A stretch of DNA of 64,000 bases. Origin: Opitutaceae bacterium. Its GTDB lineage: Bacteria > Verrucomicrobiota > Verrucomicrobiia > Opitutales > Opitutaceae. Position numbers and translations under genes: made by a program. Shown here one piece after another: positions 41,288 through 49,951 of this stretch (position 1 is the first letter of the stretch; each line of letters starts with the position of its first letter). The DNA lies in contig JAEUHC010000013.1 in assembly GCA_016794785.1 (NCBI GenBank), positions 62,001 to 126,000 of the forward strand, in the 5' to 3' direction. The notes beneath the pieces were generated by a model, which searched no databases, was not told where the DNA came from, and saw nothing but the letters and a program-made list of their open reading frames with translations.

Positions 41288-43747
41288 ATGCTTCGGTTCC
41301 CCGCGCTTCCCCTCGCCCCGTTCCGCTTCGCCTGCCTCGCCTCGCTGTGGCTCGCGCCCTGGCTCCCCGCCCAAGGCGACGCCACCTATCGCACGCCCAG
41401 CCCCGCGCTCGCCGCCATCGTCGAGGCGCCGCTCACGCCGCTCGTCAGCCTGAGCCCGGACAAGAAAAATCTCCTGCTGCTCGAGCGCCCCGCGCTGCCG
41501 CCCGTCGCCGAGCTGGCCGAGCCCGAGCTGCGCCTCGCCGGCCTGCGCATCAACCCCGCGACCAACGGCCCGAGCCGCGAAACCTACTACACCGGCCTCG
41601 TCGTGAAACCGCTCGCGGGCGGCGCGGAGCAGCGCATCGCGGGCTTTCCCGCCGGCGCGCGCCTCACGAGCCTCGCGTGGTCGCGCGACAGCCGCCACCT
41701 CGCCGTCACGGTCACGCTGCCGTCGCGGCTCGAACTCTGGCTCGTCGATCTGGCCTCCGCCCGCGCCCGCCGGCTCACCGATCGTGCGCTCAATGGCGTC
41801 GTGGACACGCCGACGTGGGTCGATGATGCGACGCTCGTCGTCTCCCTCCTCCCCGCCGGCCGCGGCCCCGCGCCCGTCGCGCCCACCGTGCCGAGCGGCC
41901 CCGTCGTGCAGGAAAATCTCACCGGCAAGCGCCCCGCCCGCACGTATGCCGACATGCTCGCGAGCGCGCACGACGAGGCGCTCTTCGAGCACTACGCCAC
42001 CGCCGAACTCGCCCTCGTCGCGCTCGACGGGAAAGTTTCTCCGCTCGGCCTCCGCGGCCTCATCGGCAACGCCCTGCCCTCGCCCGACGGCCGGCTGCTG
42101 CTCGTGACGATGTGGTCGCGCCCCTACTCGTATCTCGTCCCGGTGAGCCGTTTCCCCACGAAGGTCACCGTCCACGATCGCGCGGGCAAACTCGTCCACA
42201 CCGTCGCCGATCTGCCGCTCGCGGAGAGCATCCCGATTCCCACCGGCTCCGTGCGCACCGGGCCGCGCGGCGTCACGTGGCGCGCCGATGCGCCCGCCAC
42301 GCTGAGCTGGATGCAGGCGCTCGACGGCGGCGACGCCGGCCGCGAGGCCGCGCTGCGCGACGAGTGGTTCACGCACACCGCGCCGTTCACCGGCGCGCCG
42401 ATCTCGCAGCAGAAGTTCGCGCTCCGCGCCAGCGGCGTCACCTGGGGCGACGACCAGCGCGCCCTCGTCACCGAATCGTGGATCAAGACCCGCAGGATCC
42501 GCACCTGGCTCGTCGCCCCCGGAGCGCCCGGCGCGCAGCCCACGCTGCTCTTCGACCGCTCCTCCGAGGACCGCTATGGCAACCCCGGCTCGCCCGTGCT
42601 CGCGCGCAACGCCTACGGCCGTGCTGTGCTCCTCACCAGCACCGACAAATCCAAGCTCTACTACGACGGCGCCGGCGCCTCGCCCGAGGGCGACCGCCCG
42701 TTCCTCGACGAGCTCGACCTCGCGACGAAGCAAACCCGCCGCCTCTGGCGCAGCGCCGCGCCGCACTACGAGACCTTCGTCGCGCACCTCGATCCGGCGT
42801 TCACTCGCATCGTCACCTCGCGTGAGTCGGTCACCGAGCCGGCGAATTATTTCATCCGCACGCTCGGCGTCGCCGACGACGCGCAGGCCCTCGCACCCAT
42901 CACGCGTTTCCCGAATCCGTTTCCCCAGTTCGCCGCAGTGAAGAAGGAAGTCATCACCTACAAGCGCGCCGACGGCGTCGCGCTCTCCGGCACCCTCTAC
43001 TTGCCGCCCGGCCGCACCGCGCTCGACGGCCCGCTGCCCACGCTGCTCTGGGCCTACCCGCGCGAGTTCAAGGATGCCGATGCCGCCGGCCAGGTGAAGG
43101 AGTCGCCCTATCGCTTCATCCGCGTGAGCCCGCTCGGCCCGCTGCCCTTCGTGCTCGCCGGCTATGCCGTGCTCGACGATCCCACGATGCCGATCATCGG
43201 CGCCGGCAAGGCCGAGCCCAACGACACCTATGTGCCGCAGTTGGTCGCCAGCGCCAAGGCCGCCATCGACGAGCTCGTGCGCCGCGGCGTGACCGATCCC
43301 AAGCGCGTCGCCGTCGCCGGCCACAGCTACGGGGCGTTCATGACCGCTAACCTCCTCGCGCACTCGGACCTCTTCGCCGCCGGCATCGCGCGCAGCGGCG
43401 CCTACAACCGCACGCTCACGCCCTTCGGTTTCCAGGCCGAGGAGCGCACCTTCTGGCAGGCGCCCGAGGTGTATGCCGCGATGTCGCCCTTCAACCACGC
43501 CAACAAAATCAAGTCGCCGCTCCTCCTCGTGCACGGCGCCGTGGACAACAACCCCGGCACCTTCCCGATCCAGAGCGAGCGCTTCTACAACGCGCTGAAG
43601 GGCCACGGCGCGACGACGCGCTACATCCAGCTCCCGCACGAGTCGCACGGCTACCGCGGCCGCGAAAACGTGCTGCACCTCCTCTGGGAAACGGAAAAGT
43701 GGCTCGACACCTATGTGAAACCGGCGGCGAAGGATGGGAAGAAGTGA
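41288..43747 (+). CDS. Secreted S9-family serine peptidase, glutamyl-peptidase/dipeptidyl-type (copy 1)
   Basis: The protein of 819 residues has a signal peptide (LASLWLAPWLPAQGDA), a beta-propeller region (about residues 60-560) and an alpha/beta-hydrolase domain. The catalytic triad can be placed: Ser680 in GHSYGAFM, Asp753 in VDNNPGTFP and His787 in HESHGYRG. The order and spacing match prolyl oligopeptidase-family enzymes of the S9C/S9D kind. It probably cleaves peptides in the periplasm. A close paralogue lies 500 bases downstream. The ATG at 41288 is chosen because the signal peptide begins there. Confidence 0.93.
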   Translation: MLRFPALPLAPFRFACLASLWLAPWLPAQGDATYRTPSPALAAIVEAPLTPLVSLSPDKKNLLLLERPALPPVAELAEPELRLAGLRINPATNGPSRETYYTGLVVKPLAGGAEQRIAGFPAGARLTSLAWSRDSRHLAVTVTLPSRLELWLVDLASARARRLTDRALNGVVDTPTWVDDATLVVSLLPAGRGPAPVAPTVPSGPVVQENLTGKRPARTYADMLASAHDEALFEHYATAELALVALDGKVSPLGLRGLIGNALPSPDGRLLLVTMWSRPYSYLVPVSRFPTKVTVHDRAGKLVHTVADLPLAESIPIPTGSVRTGPRGVTWRADAPATLSWMQALDGGDAGREAALRDEWFTHTAPFTGAPISQQKFALRASGVTWGDDQRALVTESWIKTRRIRTWLVAPGAPGAQPTLLFDRSSEDRYGNPGSPVLARNAYGRAVLLTSTDKSKLYYDGAGASPEGDRPFLDELDLATKQTRRLWRSAAPHYETFVAHLDPAFTRIVTSRESVTEPANYFIRTLGVADDAQALAPITRFPNPFPQFAAVKKEVITYKRADGVALSGTLYLPPGRTALDGPLPTLLWAYPREFKDADAAGQVKESPYRFIRVSPLGPLPFVLAGYAVLDDPTMPIIGAGKAEPNDTYVPQLVASAKAAIDELVRRGVTDPKRVAVAGHSYGAFMTANLLAHSDLFAAGIARSGAYNRTLTPFGFQAEERTFWQAPEVYAAMSPFNHANKIKSPLLLVHGAVDNNPGTFPIQSERFYNALKGHGATTRYIQLPHESHGYRGRENVLHLLWETEKWLDTYVKPAAKDGKK

Positions 43748-43784
43748 GCGACGTTTTCGGAATTCGGATCGAACTCAGCATCGC

Positions 43785-44198
43785 ATGCGCACCCTACGAA
43801 GATTCACGTCGAGTGCCGAAGCTCTCGGTGACATAGCCGTGCTTGAGTCGCAGGGCATCGCTCCAACGTTCAAAGGTGCGACCCAAGCCGACTCGAACCA
43901 AGTGATCATGGGGACCGTAGAACTTCAGGTCGCGGAACAAGACTACGAAGTCGCCGAGAAATTGCTCCTCACTGCCGATCGCGAGAGCGCCGAAAGTCAC
44001 AGCACACCAGAGAAGCGCAAAAGGACTCCGGCTCGCTACGCGAAGATCGCGCTGATCGCGTTCGTTGCTGCTGCAGCTTTGCTCGCATACAAAACCACCT
44101 ACTTGAGTGGTGGTCCGATGGGCTACTTCATGCTCTCGCTGGTTGCAGGTGGTATCGCGGTGATGACCGGACTGTTTTTCGCGCTCCTGGATCTCTAG
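43785..44198 (+). CDS. DUF2007-like N-terminal domain with two membrane spans
   Basis: This protein (137 residues) lies between the two S9 peptidase genes. The first 65 residues (RFTSSAEALGDIAVLESQGI, then VELQVAEQDYEVAEKLLL) look like a DUF2007 'putative signal-transducing' domain, and two membrane segments follow (IALIAFVAAAALLAY and YFMLSLVAGGIAVMTGLFFALL). Codon use is less GC-rich than in the flanking peptidases. Any role with the peptidases is unproven. The ATG at 43785 is preferred over an in-frame ATG at 43734 that overlaps the peptidase gene. Confidence 0.7.
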   Translation: MRTLRRFTSSAEALGDIAVLESQGIAPTFKGATQADSNQVIMGTVELQVAEQDYEVAEKLLLTADRESAESHSTPEKRKRTPARYAKIALIAFVAAAALLAYKTTYLSGGPMGYFMLSLVAGGIAVMTGLFFALLDL

Positions 44199-44258
44199 CT
44201 CCTTACAATCCGCGCTGATCATTGCCATTGCGTGCGCAGCATCCCAGCGTCCGCCTTC

Positions 44259-46682
44259 ATGCTTCGCCCCGCCTCTCGTCGCATCGGTTTCCTCTCCCTC
44301 GTTGTTTTTCTCACCCCGTTCGCCGGGCGTTCGGCTGAGGGCTATCGCACGCCCTCGCCCGCGCTCGCGGCGGTTGTCGATGCGCCACTGCCGCCGACGG
44401 CGGTGTTGAGCCCGGATCGGAAATGGCTGCTGCTGCTCGACCGGCCAGACGCGCCGCCGATTGCGGAGCTGGCGCAGCCGGAGCTCCGGCTCGCGGGCCT
44501 ACGCGTGAATCCCGCGACCAACGGCCCGAGCCGCGCCACGCATTACACGGGCCTCGCGTTGCAACCGATCGCCGGCGGCGCAGCCCGGCGCATCACCGGG
44601 CTGCCGGCCGGCGCGCGCCTCGCCAATTATGAGTGGAGCCGGGACGCGCGGCATCTCGCGTTTGTCGTCGTCGCGGCCGAGGGCCTGGAACTCTGGCTGG
44701 CGGCCGCCGACACCGCCACGGCCCGCCGCCTCACCGGCCCGATCCTCAACGCCATGCTCGGCGATCCGCTCGCGTGGCTCGACGATGCCACGCTCCTCAT
44801 CCGCCGCGTGCCGCCGGATCGCGGCGCGGTGCCGGCGGCTTCGACCACGCCGGCCGGCCCGGTCGTGCAGGAGAACCTCGGCAAGCGCGCGCCGGCCCGC
44901 ACCTACGATGGGTTGCTCGCGAGCCCGCACGACGAGGCGCTGTTCGAGCACTATGGCGCGAGCGAGCTGGCGCTCGTCAAATTCGACGGTGCGATCGCGC
45001 CGCTCCCCGTGCGCGGCCTGCTCACGTTTGTCGCGCCGTCGCCCGACGGACAGCACGTGATTGTGTCGCAGTTGAAGCGGCCTTTCTCGTATCTCGTGCC
45101 GTCGAGCCGTTTTCCCACGACGGTCGCGGTCTATGATCGGGCGGGGCGACGCGAGCATCTCGTGGTCGAGCGGGCGTTGTCCGAGGGCACGGCGTCCGAG
45201 GCGGTCACGCCCGGCCCGCGCTCCGTCGCGTGGCGCGCCGATGCGCCGGCGACGCTGAGCTGGGTGCAGTCGCTCCCGCGCAACGCGAAGCTCGCGGACG
45301 AAAAGAGCATCGCACGCGACGCGTGGTTCACGCTCGCCGCGCCCTTCGCCGCCAAGCCCACCGAGCAGCAGCGCTTCGAGTATCGTGTGACCGGCGTGCA
45401 GTGGGGCGACGACGCGCTCGCTCTCGTCACCGAATCGTGGACCACCACGCGCACCGCCCGCACGTGGGCTGTCGCTCCGGACAAACCGCAGGGCGCGCGC
45501 ACGCTCCTCGCGCAGCGCAACACCGAGGACCGCTACGCCGACCCCGGCCGGCCGGTCACGGGCCGCGACGCGCGCGGCCGCATCGTCGTCCAGCGCAGCG
45601 CCGATGGGAAAAAGATATTCCTCACCGGTGCCGGCGCCTCGCCCGAGGGCGACCGGCCGTTTCTCGACGAACTCGATCTCGAAACCAAAACCACGCGGCG
45701 CATCTGGCGCTCGGCGCCGCCGCACTACGAGGAGTTCGTCGCATTTGCCGACGCGGCGCTCACGCGCGCGGTCGTCGCGCGCGAGTCGCCCACGGAGCCG
45801 ACGAACTATTTCGTGCGCACCCTCGCGACCGGCGCGCTCGCGCCGCTCACGGCGTTTCCCAATCCCTACCCGCAGCTCACCGGCGCGAAACAGGAGGTCA
45901 TCCGCTACCAGCGCGCCGATGGCGTCGCGCTCTCCGGCACGCTGCATCTGCCGCCGGGCTGGACGCCGGCCAGCGGCCCGCTGCCCACGCTCCTCTGGGC
46001 CTACCCGCGCGAATTCCAGAGTGAGGAGGCCGCGTCGCAGGTGAAGGCCACGCCCGAGCGCTTCGCGCGCGTGAGCGCCACGGGCCCGCTGCCCTTCCTC
46101 CTCGCCGGCTACGCCGTGCTCAACGATCCCGCGATGCCCATCGTCGCGAAGAAAGGCCAGCGCCCCAACGACACCTACGTTGCTCAGCTCGTCGCCAGCG
46201 CGCAGGCCGCCGTGGACGAACTCGTGCGCCGCGGCGTCGCCGATCCGAAGCGCATCGCGGTCGCGGGCCACAGCTACGGCGCGTTTATGACGGCGAACCT
46301 GCTCGCGCACTCGGATCTGTTTCGCGCCGGCATCGCGCGCAGCGGCGCCTACAATCGCACGCTCACGCCCTTCGGCTTTCAGAACGAGCGCCGCAATTTC
46401 TGGGAGGCGCCCGCGGTGTATGCCGCGATGTCGCCGTTCAACTTCGCGCACCAAGTGAACGAGCCGCTGCTCCTCATCCACGGCGCCGCCGACAACAACT
46501 CCGGCACGTTTCCGATCCAGAGCGAGCGCTTCTACGCCGCGCTCAAAGGCCACGGCGCGACGACGCGACTCGCGCTCCTCCCCCACGAAGCCCACGGCTA
46601 CCGCGCCCGCGAAAGCCTGCTGCACATGCTCTGGGAAATGGAGACGTGGCTGGACACGCACGTGAGGGGAACGCGAAATTGA
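44259..46682 (+). CDS. Secreted S9-family serine peptidase (copy 2, paralogue of copy 1)
   Basis: The protein of 807 residues has the same layout as copy 1: signal peptide (FLSLVVFLTPFAGRSAE), propeller, hydrolase domain. The triad is Ser672 in GHSYGAFM, Asp745 in ADNNSGTFP and His779 in HEAHGYRA. Long blocks are almost identical between the two copies, such as YRTPSPALAA, LAGLR.NPATNGPSR, GAGASPEGDRPFLDELDL and SRSGAYNRTLTPFGFQ-like stretches, so they arose by duplication and have diverged in the propeller. The GTG at 44232 is also in frame, but the ATG at 44259 gives a better signal peptide. Confidence 0.93.
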   Translation: MLRPASRRIGFLSLVVFLTPFAGRSAEGYRTPSPALAAVVDAPLPPTAVLSPDRKWLLLLDRPDAPPIAELAQPELRLAGLRVNPATNGPSRATHYTGLALQPIAGGAARRITGLPAGARLANYEWSRDARHLAFVVVAAEGLELWLAAADTATARRLTGPILNAMLGDPLAWLDDATLLIRRVPPDRGAVPAASTTPAGPVVQENLGKRAPARTYDGLLASPHDEALFEHYGASELALVKFDGAIAPLPVRGLLTFVAPSPDGQHVIVSQLKRPFSYLVPSSRFPTTVAVYDRAGRREHLVVERALSEGTASEAVTPGPRSVAWRADAPATLSWVQSLPRNAKLADEKSIARDAWFTLAAPFAAKPTEQQRFEYRVTGVQWGDDALALVTESWTTTRTARTWAVAPDKPQGARTLLAQRNTEDRYADPGRPVTGRDARGRIVVQRSADGKKIFLTGAGASPEGDRPFLDELDLETKTTRRIWRSAPPHYEEFVAFADAALTRAVVARESPTEPTNYFVRTLATGALAPLTAFPNPYPQLTGAKQEVIRYQRADGVALSGTLHLPPGWTPASGPLPTLLWAYPREFQSEEAASQVKATPERFARVSATGPLPFLLAGYAVLNDPAMPIVAKKGQRPNDTYVAQLVASAQAAVDELVRRGVADPKRIAVAGHSYGAFMTANLLAHSDLFRAGIARSGAYNRTLTPFGFQNERRNFWEAPAVYAAMSPFNFAHQVNEPLLLIHGAADNNSGTFPIQSERFYAALKGHGATTRLALLPHEAHGYRARESLLHMLWEMETWLDTHVRGTRN

Positions 46683-46694
46683 TCTGCCATCCCC

Positions 46695-46979
46695 ATGCCC
46701 GCAAAGAAACGCGCCGCCCAAGACTATGTTCATCACCACCAGGACGGCAGCCTTTGGGCCAAGGGCCAGCTGCGCGAAGGCAAACCCACCGGCTATTGGG
46801 AGTGGTTTCGCAAAGACGGCACCAAGCTGCGTTCCGGCTATTTCGAGCGCGGGGCCCAAACGGGCGCGTGGACGACCTACGATCGCAAAGGTGCCGTTTA
46901 CAAGGTCACCGACCTGACCGCGAAGTCCGCGCCGAAGAAAAGGTCCCGATCCGCGACCAAGGCATCGAAGAAGGCCTGA
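46695..46979 (+). CDS. Small MORN-repeat-like protein
   Basis: The protein of 94 residues has two MORN-type repeats at about residues 18-65 (DGSLWAKGQLREGKPTGYW, then KDGTKLRSGYFERGAQTGAW) and a basic Lys/Ala tail of about 20 residues. There is no signal peptide. MORN repeats of this kind occur in bacterial proteins of unknown role. It follows the S9 peptidase after twelve bases and could be in the same transcript. Confidence 0.8.
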   Translation: MPAKKRAAQDYVHHHQDGSLWAKGQLREGKPTGYWEWFRKDGTKLRSGYFERGAQTGAWTTYDRKGAVYKVTDLTAKSAPKKRSRSATKASKKA

Positions 46980-47040
46980 TCGCCGCCACGCTCGCGTCGA
47001 CGCGGGCGGCCGGACAAGGTCGCCGCCTCGCGCCATGCCC

Positions 47041-47268
47041 ATGAAAGACCGCCTCTTCCTCCTCGCGATGCTGCTCGTCGCCGGCACGGCGCTTTATTGC
47101 GGGCTCGTGCAGCCGCGCGTCTCGAAAATCCCTCCGCACATCCGCGAGGCCGTGGACGATTTGAAACCGGTCATCCCTCCATTGGCGCTGCCGACGCTTG
47201 TGATTCCGGAAATTCCGGCAATCGAGTTGCCGCAAATGTTGCCAAAGGCGACGGACAAAAACCCGTAG
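47041..47268 (+). CDS. Small membrane-anchored hypothetical protein
   Basis: The frame of about 75 residues starts MKDRLFLLAMLLVAGTALYC, a membrane anchor or signal peptide, followed by a proline-rich stretch with repeated PALPTLVIPEIPAIELP-type residues. I recognise no family. An ATG two codons earlier (47035) is an alternative. Base composition and frame are consistent with coding, but nothing else supports it. A palindromic element follows the stop. Confidence 0.5.
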   Translation: MKDRLFLLAMLLVAGTALYCGLVQPRVSKIPPHIREAVDDLKPVIPPLALPTLVIPEIPAIELPQMLPKATDKNP

Positions 47269-47286
47269 CCAAGATCGGTGCCTTGC

Positions 47287-47355
47287 TGGAGCCGCGGCGC
47301 CCTCGCCGCGGTCCGAGGGCGGAGGGACCAACGCGGCGAGGGCGCCGCGTCTCCA
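47287..47355. repeat. Paired-hairpin palindromic element between convergent genes
   Basis: The outer ends TGGAG and CTCCA are complementary. The left hairpin is CCGCGGCG, loop CCCT, CGCCGCGG, and the right one is CGCGGCG, loop AGGG, CGCCGCG, so both loops are complements as expected of an inverted pair. It lies between the small gene at 47041 and the end of a minus-strand gene. Confidence 0.87.
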
Positions 47356-47366
47356 GACCAATCATT

Positions 47367-48143
47367 TCACTTTTTCCCGATCAGCATATCTTCCATCAGC
47401 GCGAGTGCGGTGGCCTCGGTGATGTCGGCCACGCCGAACAGCCGGATCACGCGGCCGGCCTGCACGCCCTTGCCGATGATGTCGCTGGCGGTGGCCTGGC
47501 CGACGATGGCGGAATCCTTGAGCCGGATGGCGGTGGCCTGGATGTCGGGCACGGGCACGGTGACATCACCCGACACCTCCGGCACGGTGAGATTGCGGCT
47601 GGAGATGAGCACCTCGATCGCGACGTCCGCGATGTTGGCCAGGGCCTGGCGATCCTTGGCGGCGGCCTCGCCGGTGAGGGACGCGCCAGGCGTGTCGGGC
47701 AGGAGCGAGGCGGCTATTTTTTGATCGGCGAGCTGCGCGCCGGCGTGGCGGAAGGCGCGGCCGAAGAGCCGCTCGATGTCGCGCACGGTCTGCTTGTCGG
47801 CGAGCGTGGGCGCGGCGGCCTTGGCCGCAGACCCGGCCGGCTCTCCCGGATCGATGAGCGCGCGGTTCACGCAGATGACGACCCGCGGCGCGCCGTCCTT
47901 CACGTAGGCTTTCTTGAAGCCTTCGAGGATGCCGTCGGCGCTCTGGCGCGAGATGAGCGTGTCGCCGCTCACGCCGTAGTTCTGCTGCTGGAAGCTCGGG
48001 CCGATGGCCGGGTTGGCCGGCATCGGCCGCGGCGTGGCCTGCACGACGGGCGGCGGGAGCGGGGGCGGCGCCTCCGGCGACTGCGCGAACAGCAACGGCG
48101 CGGCGAGGAGCGTGACCGGGGCGAGAAGCAGGGAGCGGTTCAT
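47367..48143 (-). CDS. Secreted protein of the lipoprotein cluster, possibly CsgG/LpoB-fold
   Basis: The protein of 258 residues has a signal peptide ending LLFAQSPEA, then a proline-rich linker and a domain with GFKKAYVKDGAPRVVICVNRA near its start. Later parts (NIADVAIEVLISSRN, PDIQATAIRLKDSAIVGQ) resemble the strand pattern of CsgG/FlgO/LpoB-type domains, though I cannot name the family with certainty. There is no lipobox. It is the last gene of an operon with YcfL-, COG3014- and LpoB-like genes, which supports a cell-envelope role. Confidence 0.65.
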   Translation of the reverse strand: MNRSLLLAPVTLLAAPLLFAQSPEAPPPLPPPVVQATPRPMPANPAIGPSFQQQNYGVSGDTLISRQSADGILEGFKKAYVKDGAPRVVICVNRALIDPGEPAGSAAKAAAPTLADKQTVRDIERLFGRAFRHAGAQLADQKIAASLLPDTPGASLTGEAAAKDRQALANIADVAIEVLISSRNLTVPEVSGDVTVPVPDIQATAIRLKDSAIVGQATASDIIGKGVQAGRVIRLFGVADITEATALALMEDMLIGKK

Positions 48144-48164
48144 GGCGGCAGGATCGTGGCGGGC

Positions 48165-48584
48165 TCAGCGCGCCTGGCGGACGCGCACGGTGTATTTGCG
48201 GGCCAGCGTGTTCATCGCGGTGAAGCGCACGGCCTCGGTGGAGTTTTCCGAAAGGATGAGCGTCTGCCACGGGGTCTCGTCACCCGTGGAGAAGCCCTGC
48301 TCGTCCTTGAACACGCAGTTGATCTGGACCTGAATGCGGCGCGCCTCGCGGTTCTTCACGTTGGCGACGACCTCGAGGCGGCCGTCGGCCAGCGGGCGCT
48401 CCTGCAGGCCCGTGCAGGTCACGGAGTATTGCGCGGGCTGGTCGAGGAGCACGAAGCGGTCGGTGTTCTCGAGCGTGAACTTCGTCGTGTCGAGCGGCGC
48501 AAAGGGGCCGGGCTCGGTCGCGCAGCCCGCGGCAAACGCGAGCGCGGCGAGGGAGAGGACGAGGGCGAGCGGCTTGGTGTTCAT
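48165..48584 (-). CDS. YcfL-like lipoprotein
   Basis: This small protein of 139 residues has a lipoprotein signal with the lipobox LAFAAGC (Cys21). The mature part is strand-rich (FVLLDQPAQYSVTCTG, RLEVVANVKNREARRIQVQI, TLILSENSTEAVRF) and fits the YcfL (DUF1425) family of outer-membrane-linked lipoproteins. In Enterobacteria ycfL precedes lpoB, an activator of the peptidoglycan synthase PBP1B; here YcfL- and LpoB-like genes are again neighbours, separated by the COG3014 gene. Confidence 0.8.
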   Translation of the reverse strand: MNTKPLALVLSLAALAFAAGCATEPGPFAPLDTTKFTLENTDRFVLLDQPAQYSVTCTGLQERPLADGRLEVVANVKNREARRIQVQINCVFKDEQGFSTGDETPWQTLILSENSTEAVRFTAMNTLARKYTVRVRQAR

Positions 48585-48618
48585 AAGGGCGATGGCGCGG
48601 GATGGGTGAGACTGCGGA

Positions 48619-49836
48619 TTAGCGGGATAGTTCGCTCAAAAACAGGACCGTGTCGCGCTCGCCGGCCGCCACGGTGAACTTCACCGGCCGCGAGCGCGAC
48701 GCGAGCACCTGGCCCTCACGGTCGAGGAACTCGAGGCGGCCGAGGTGCTCGCCCGGCGGGAGCGTGAGGGCGGCGAAGCTGAGGCGCTGCGGGAGATTGT
48801 CCCACTGGCGCGTGTCGGCCTCGGCCTGCGTGGCGGCGGAGGCGATTTTGCCAATCACCCCGAGGATGCCGAGGCCGATCGCGGCGGCCTCCGCGTCGTC
48901 GCCCTCCTTGCCGCGGCGCTCGCGGCGGCGCGCCTGATCGTTGGCGACGGCGGAGCCGACCAAGGCGATGTCGCCGGCGGTGTTCGCGACGGTCTTGAAG
49001 TAGGCCTTGTTGCCCAGGATGTGATCCATCACGCGACCGCCCCGCGTGGTGGCCTGATAGCCGAGGTCGTCGTAGGCGGGCAGCGGCACGATGCGCCGGC
49101 CGCCGTCGAGCACGAGGCGCGCGGAGCGCGAGGGCGAATCCTCGACGTGGAAACGCAACTGCTCGCCATGCTGGCCGCCGGCGAATTTGCGCGGGCCGTA
49201 GCCATACTCGGCAAAGACGAGGACGTTGGCCGCGGGATTGTAGTCCGGCAGCGCAAGCCGCGTCCCGGCGTGTGCGCGGGCCCGCGCGAGGGCGTCGCTG
49301 CCGTCCGCGAGGAGTTTCGCCGAAGCAAGGCCGTCGAGGTAGTCGAGCAGCACGTAGTCCGCGGCATAGTTTTCCTGCGTCGGACCAGGATCGCTGTCGA
49401 TCACCTGGCCGGAGCGGAAGCAGGCGCGGGCGTTGTCGCGCTCGCCGTCGCGCCAGTAGAGGATGCCGCGGTAGAAGTAAGCCATCACGCGCTCGTAGGG
49501 CTCGCCGATGAAGGTCTTGGTGCTCTCGGCGGAAAACAGGCCGCGGGCGCGCGCGGCATCCGCGTCGTTGGCGATGATGCCGCCGATGCGCGCGATGGCG
49601 TCGTCGAGGCGCACCTTGGCCACGTCGTAATCGCCGGCCCGCAGCGCCGTCGCCGCGGCGCGATAATCATAAAGCACACGATCGCGCTCGGGCACCGCCG
49701 CGCGGCGATCGGCGGCTGTGGCGACGGGCGAACCGGCGCGGGTCCGTGCGCGCGGCTCCTCGGGCAGCGTCTCGCAGCCGACGAGAAGGACGACGGCGAA
49801 GAAGACCAAGGCCGTTGAGAGAGAAAATCGCGGCAT
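48619..49836 (-). CDS. COG3014-like lipoprotein with helical repeats
   Basis: The protein of 405 residues has a lipobox (VLLVGC, Cys21). From about residue 50 to 220 it shows TPR-like helices (YRAAATALRAGDYDVAKVRL, YFYRGILYWRDGERDNARA), and from 225 to the end a beta-rich domain with the phrase LGYQATTRGGRVMDHIL. This layout matches COG3014-type uncharacterised lipoproteins that stand beside lpoB and ycfL in many proteobacteria. It may act with LpoB in peptidoglycan synthesis, but this is inference from neighbourhood. Confidence 0.8.
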   Translation of the reverse strand: MPRFSLSTALVFFAVVLLVGCETLPEEPRARTRAGSPVATAADRRAAVPERDRVLYDYRAAATALRAGDYDVAKVRLDDAIARIGGIIANDADAARARGLFSAESTKTFIGEPYERVMAYFYRGILYWRDGERDNARACFRSGQVIDSDPGPTQENYAADYVLLDYLDGLASAKLLADGSDALARARAHAGTRLALPDYNPAANVLVFAEYGYGPRKFAGGQHGEQLRFHVEDSPSRSARLVLDGGRRIVPLPAYDDLGYQATTRGGRVMDHILGNKAYFKTVANTAGDIALVGSAVANDQARRRERRGKEGDDAEAAAIGLGILGVIGKIASAATQAEADTRQWDNLPQRLSFAALTLPPGEHLGRLEFLDREGQVLASRSRPVKFTVAAGERDTVLFLSELSR

Positions 49837-49856
49837 GTTGCGGGTTCACCGTTTGG

Positions 49857-49915
49857 TCCCGGCTCTTACGAGCCGGGCTACGGTCTGAAGGTAGCCCGCT
49901 TCGTGAGAAGCGGGA
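49857..49915. repeat. Paired-hairpin palindromic element upstream of the COG3014-like gene
   Basis: Hairpin one is CCCGGCTC, loop TTAC, GAGCCGGG (49858-49877). Hairpin two is CCCGCTTC, loop GTGA, GAAGCGGG (49895-49914). The flanking CTAC and GTAG point inwards, so the two units are in the opposite relative order from the other copies. It lies in the gap between the LpoB-like gene stop (49952) and the next gene start. Confidence 0.85.
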
Positions 49916-49951
49916 CGGAGCGGCTGCTGTGGGTGGCTGCGCGACAGAGCC

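Noticed and set aside
41069..43678. Open frame of 869 codons on the minus strand opposite the first S9 peptidase
   Set aside because: It is the mirror of a clear peptidase gene; its translation is Arg/Gly/Glu-rich with no domain, as is usual for the complement of GC-rich genes.
44499..47087. Minus-strand open frame of 862 codons opposite the second S9 peptidase
   Set aside because: Shadow of the peptidase gene, with no recognisable domain.
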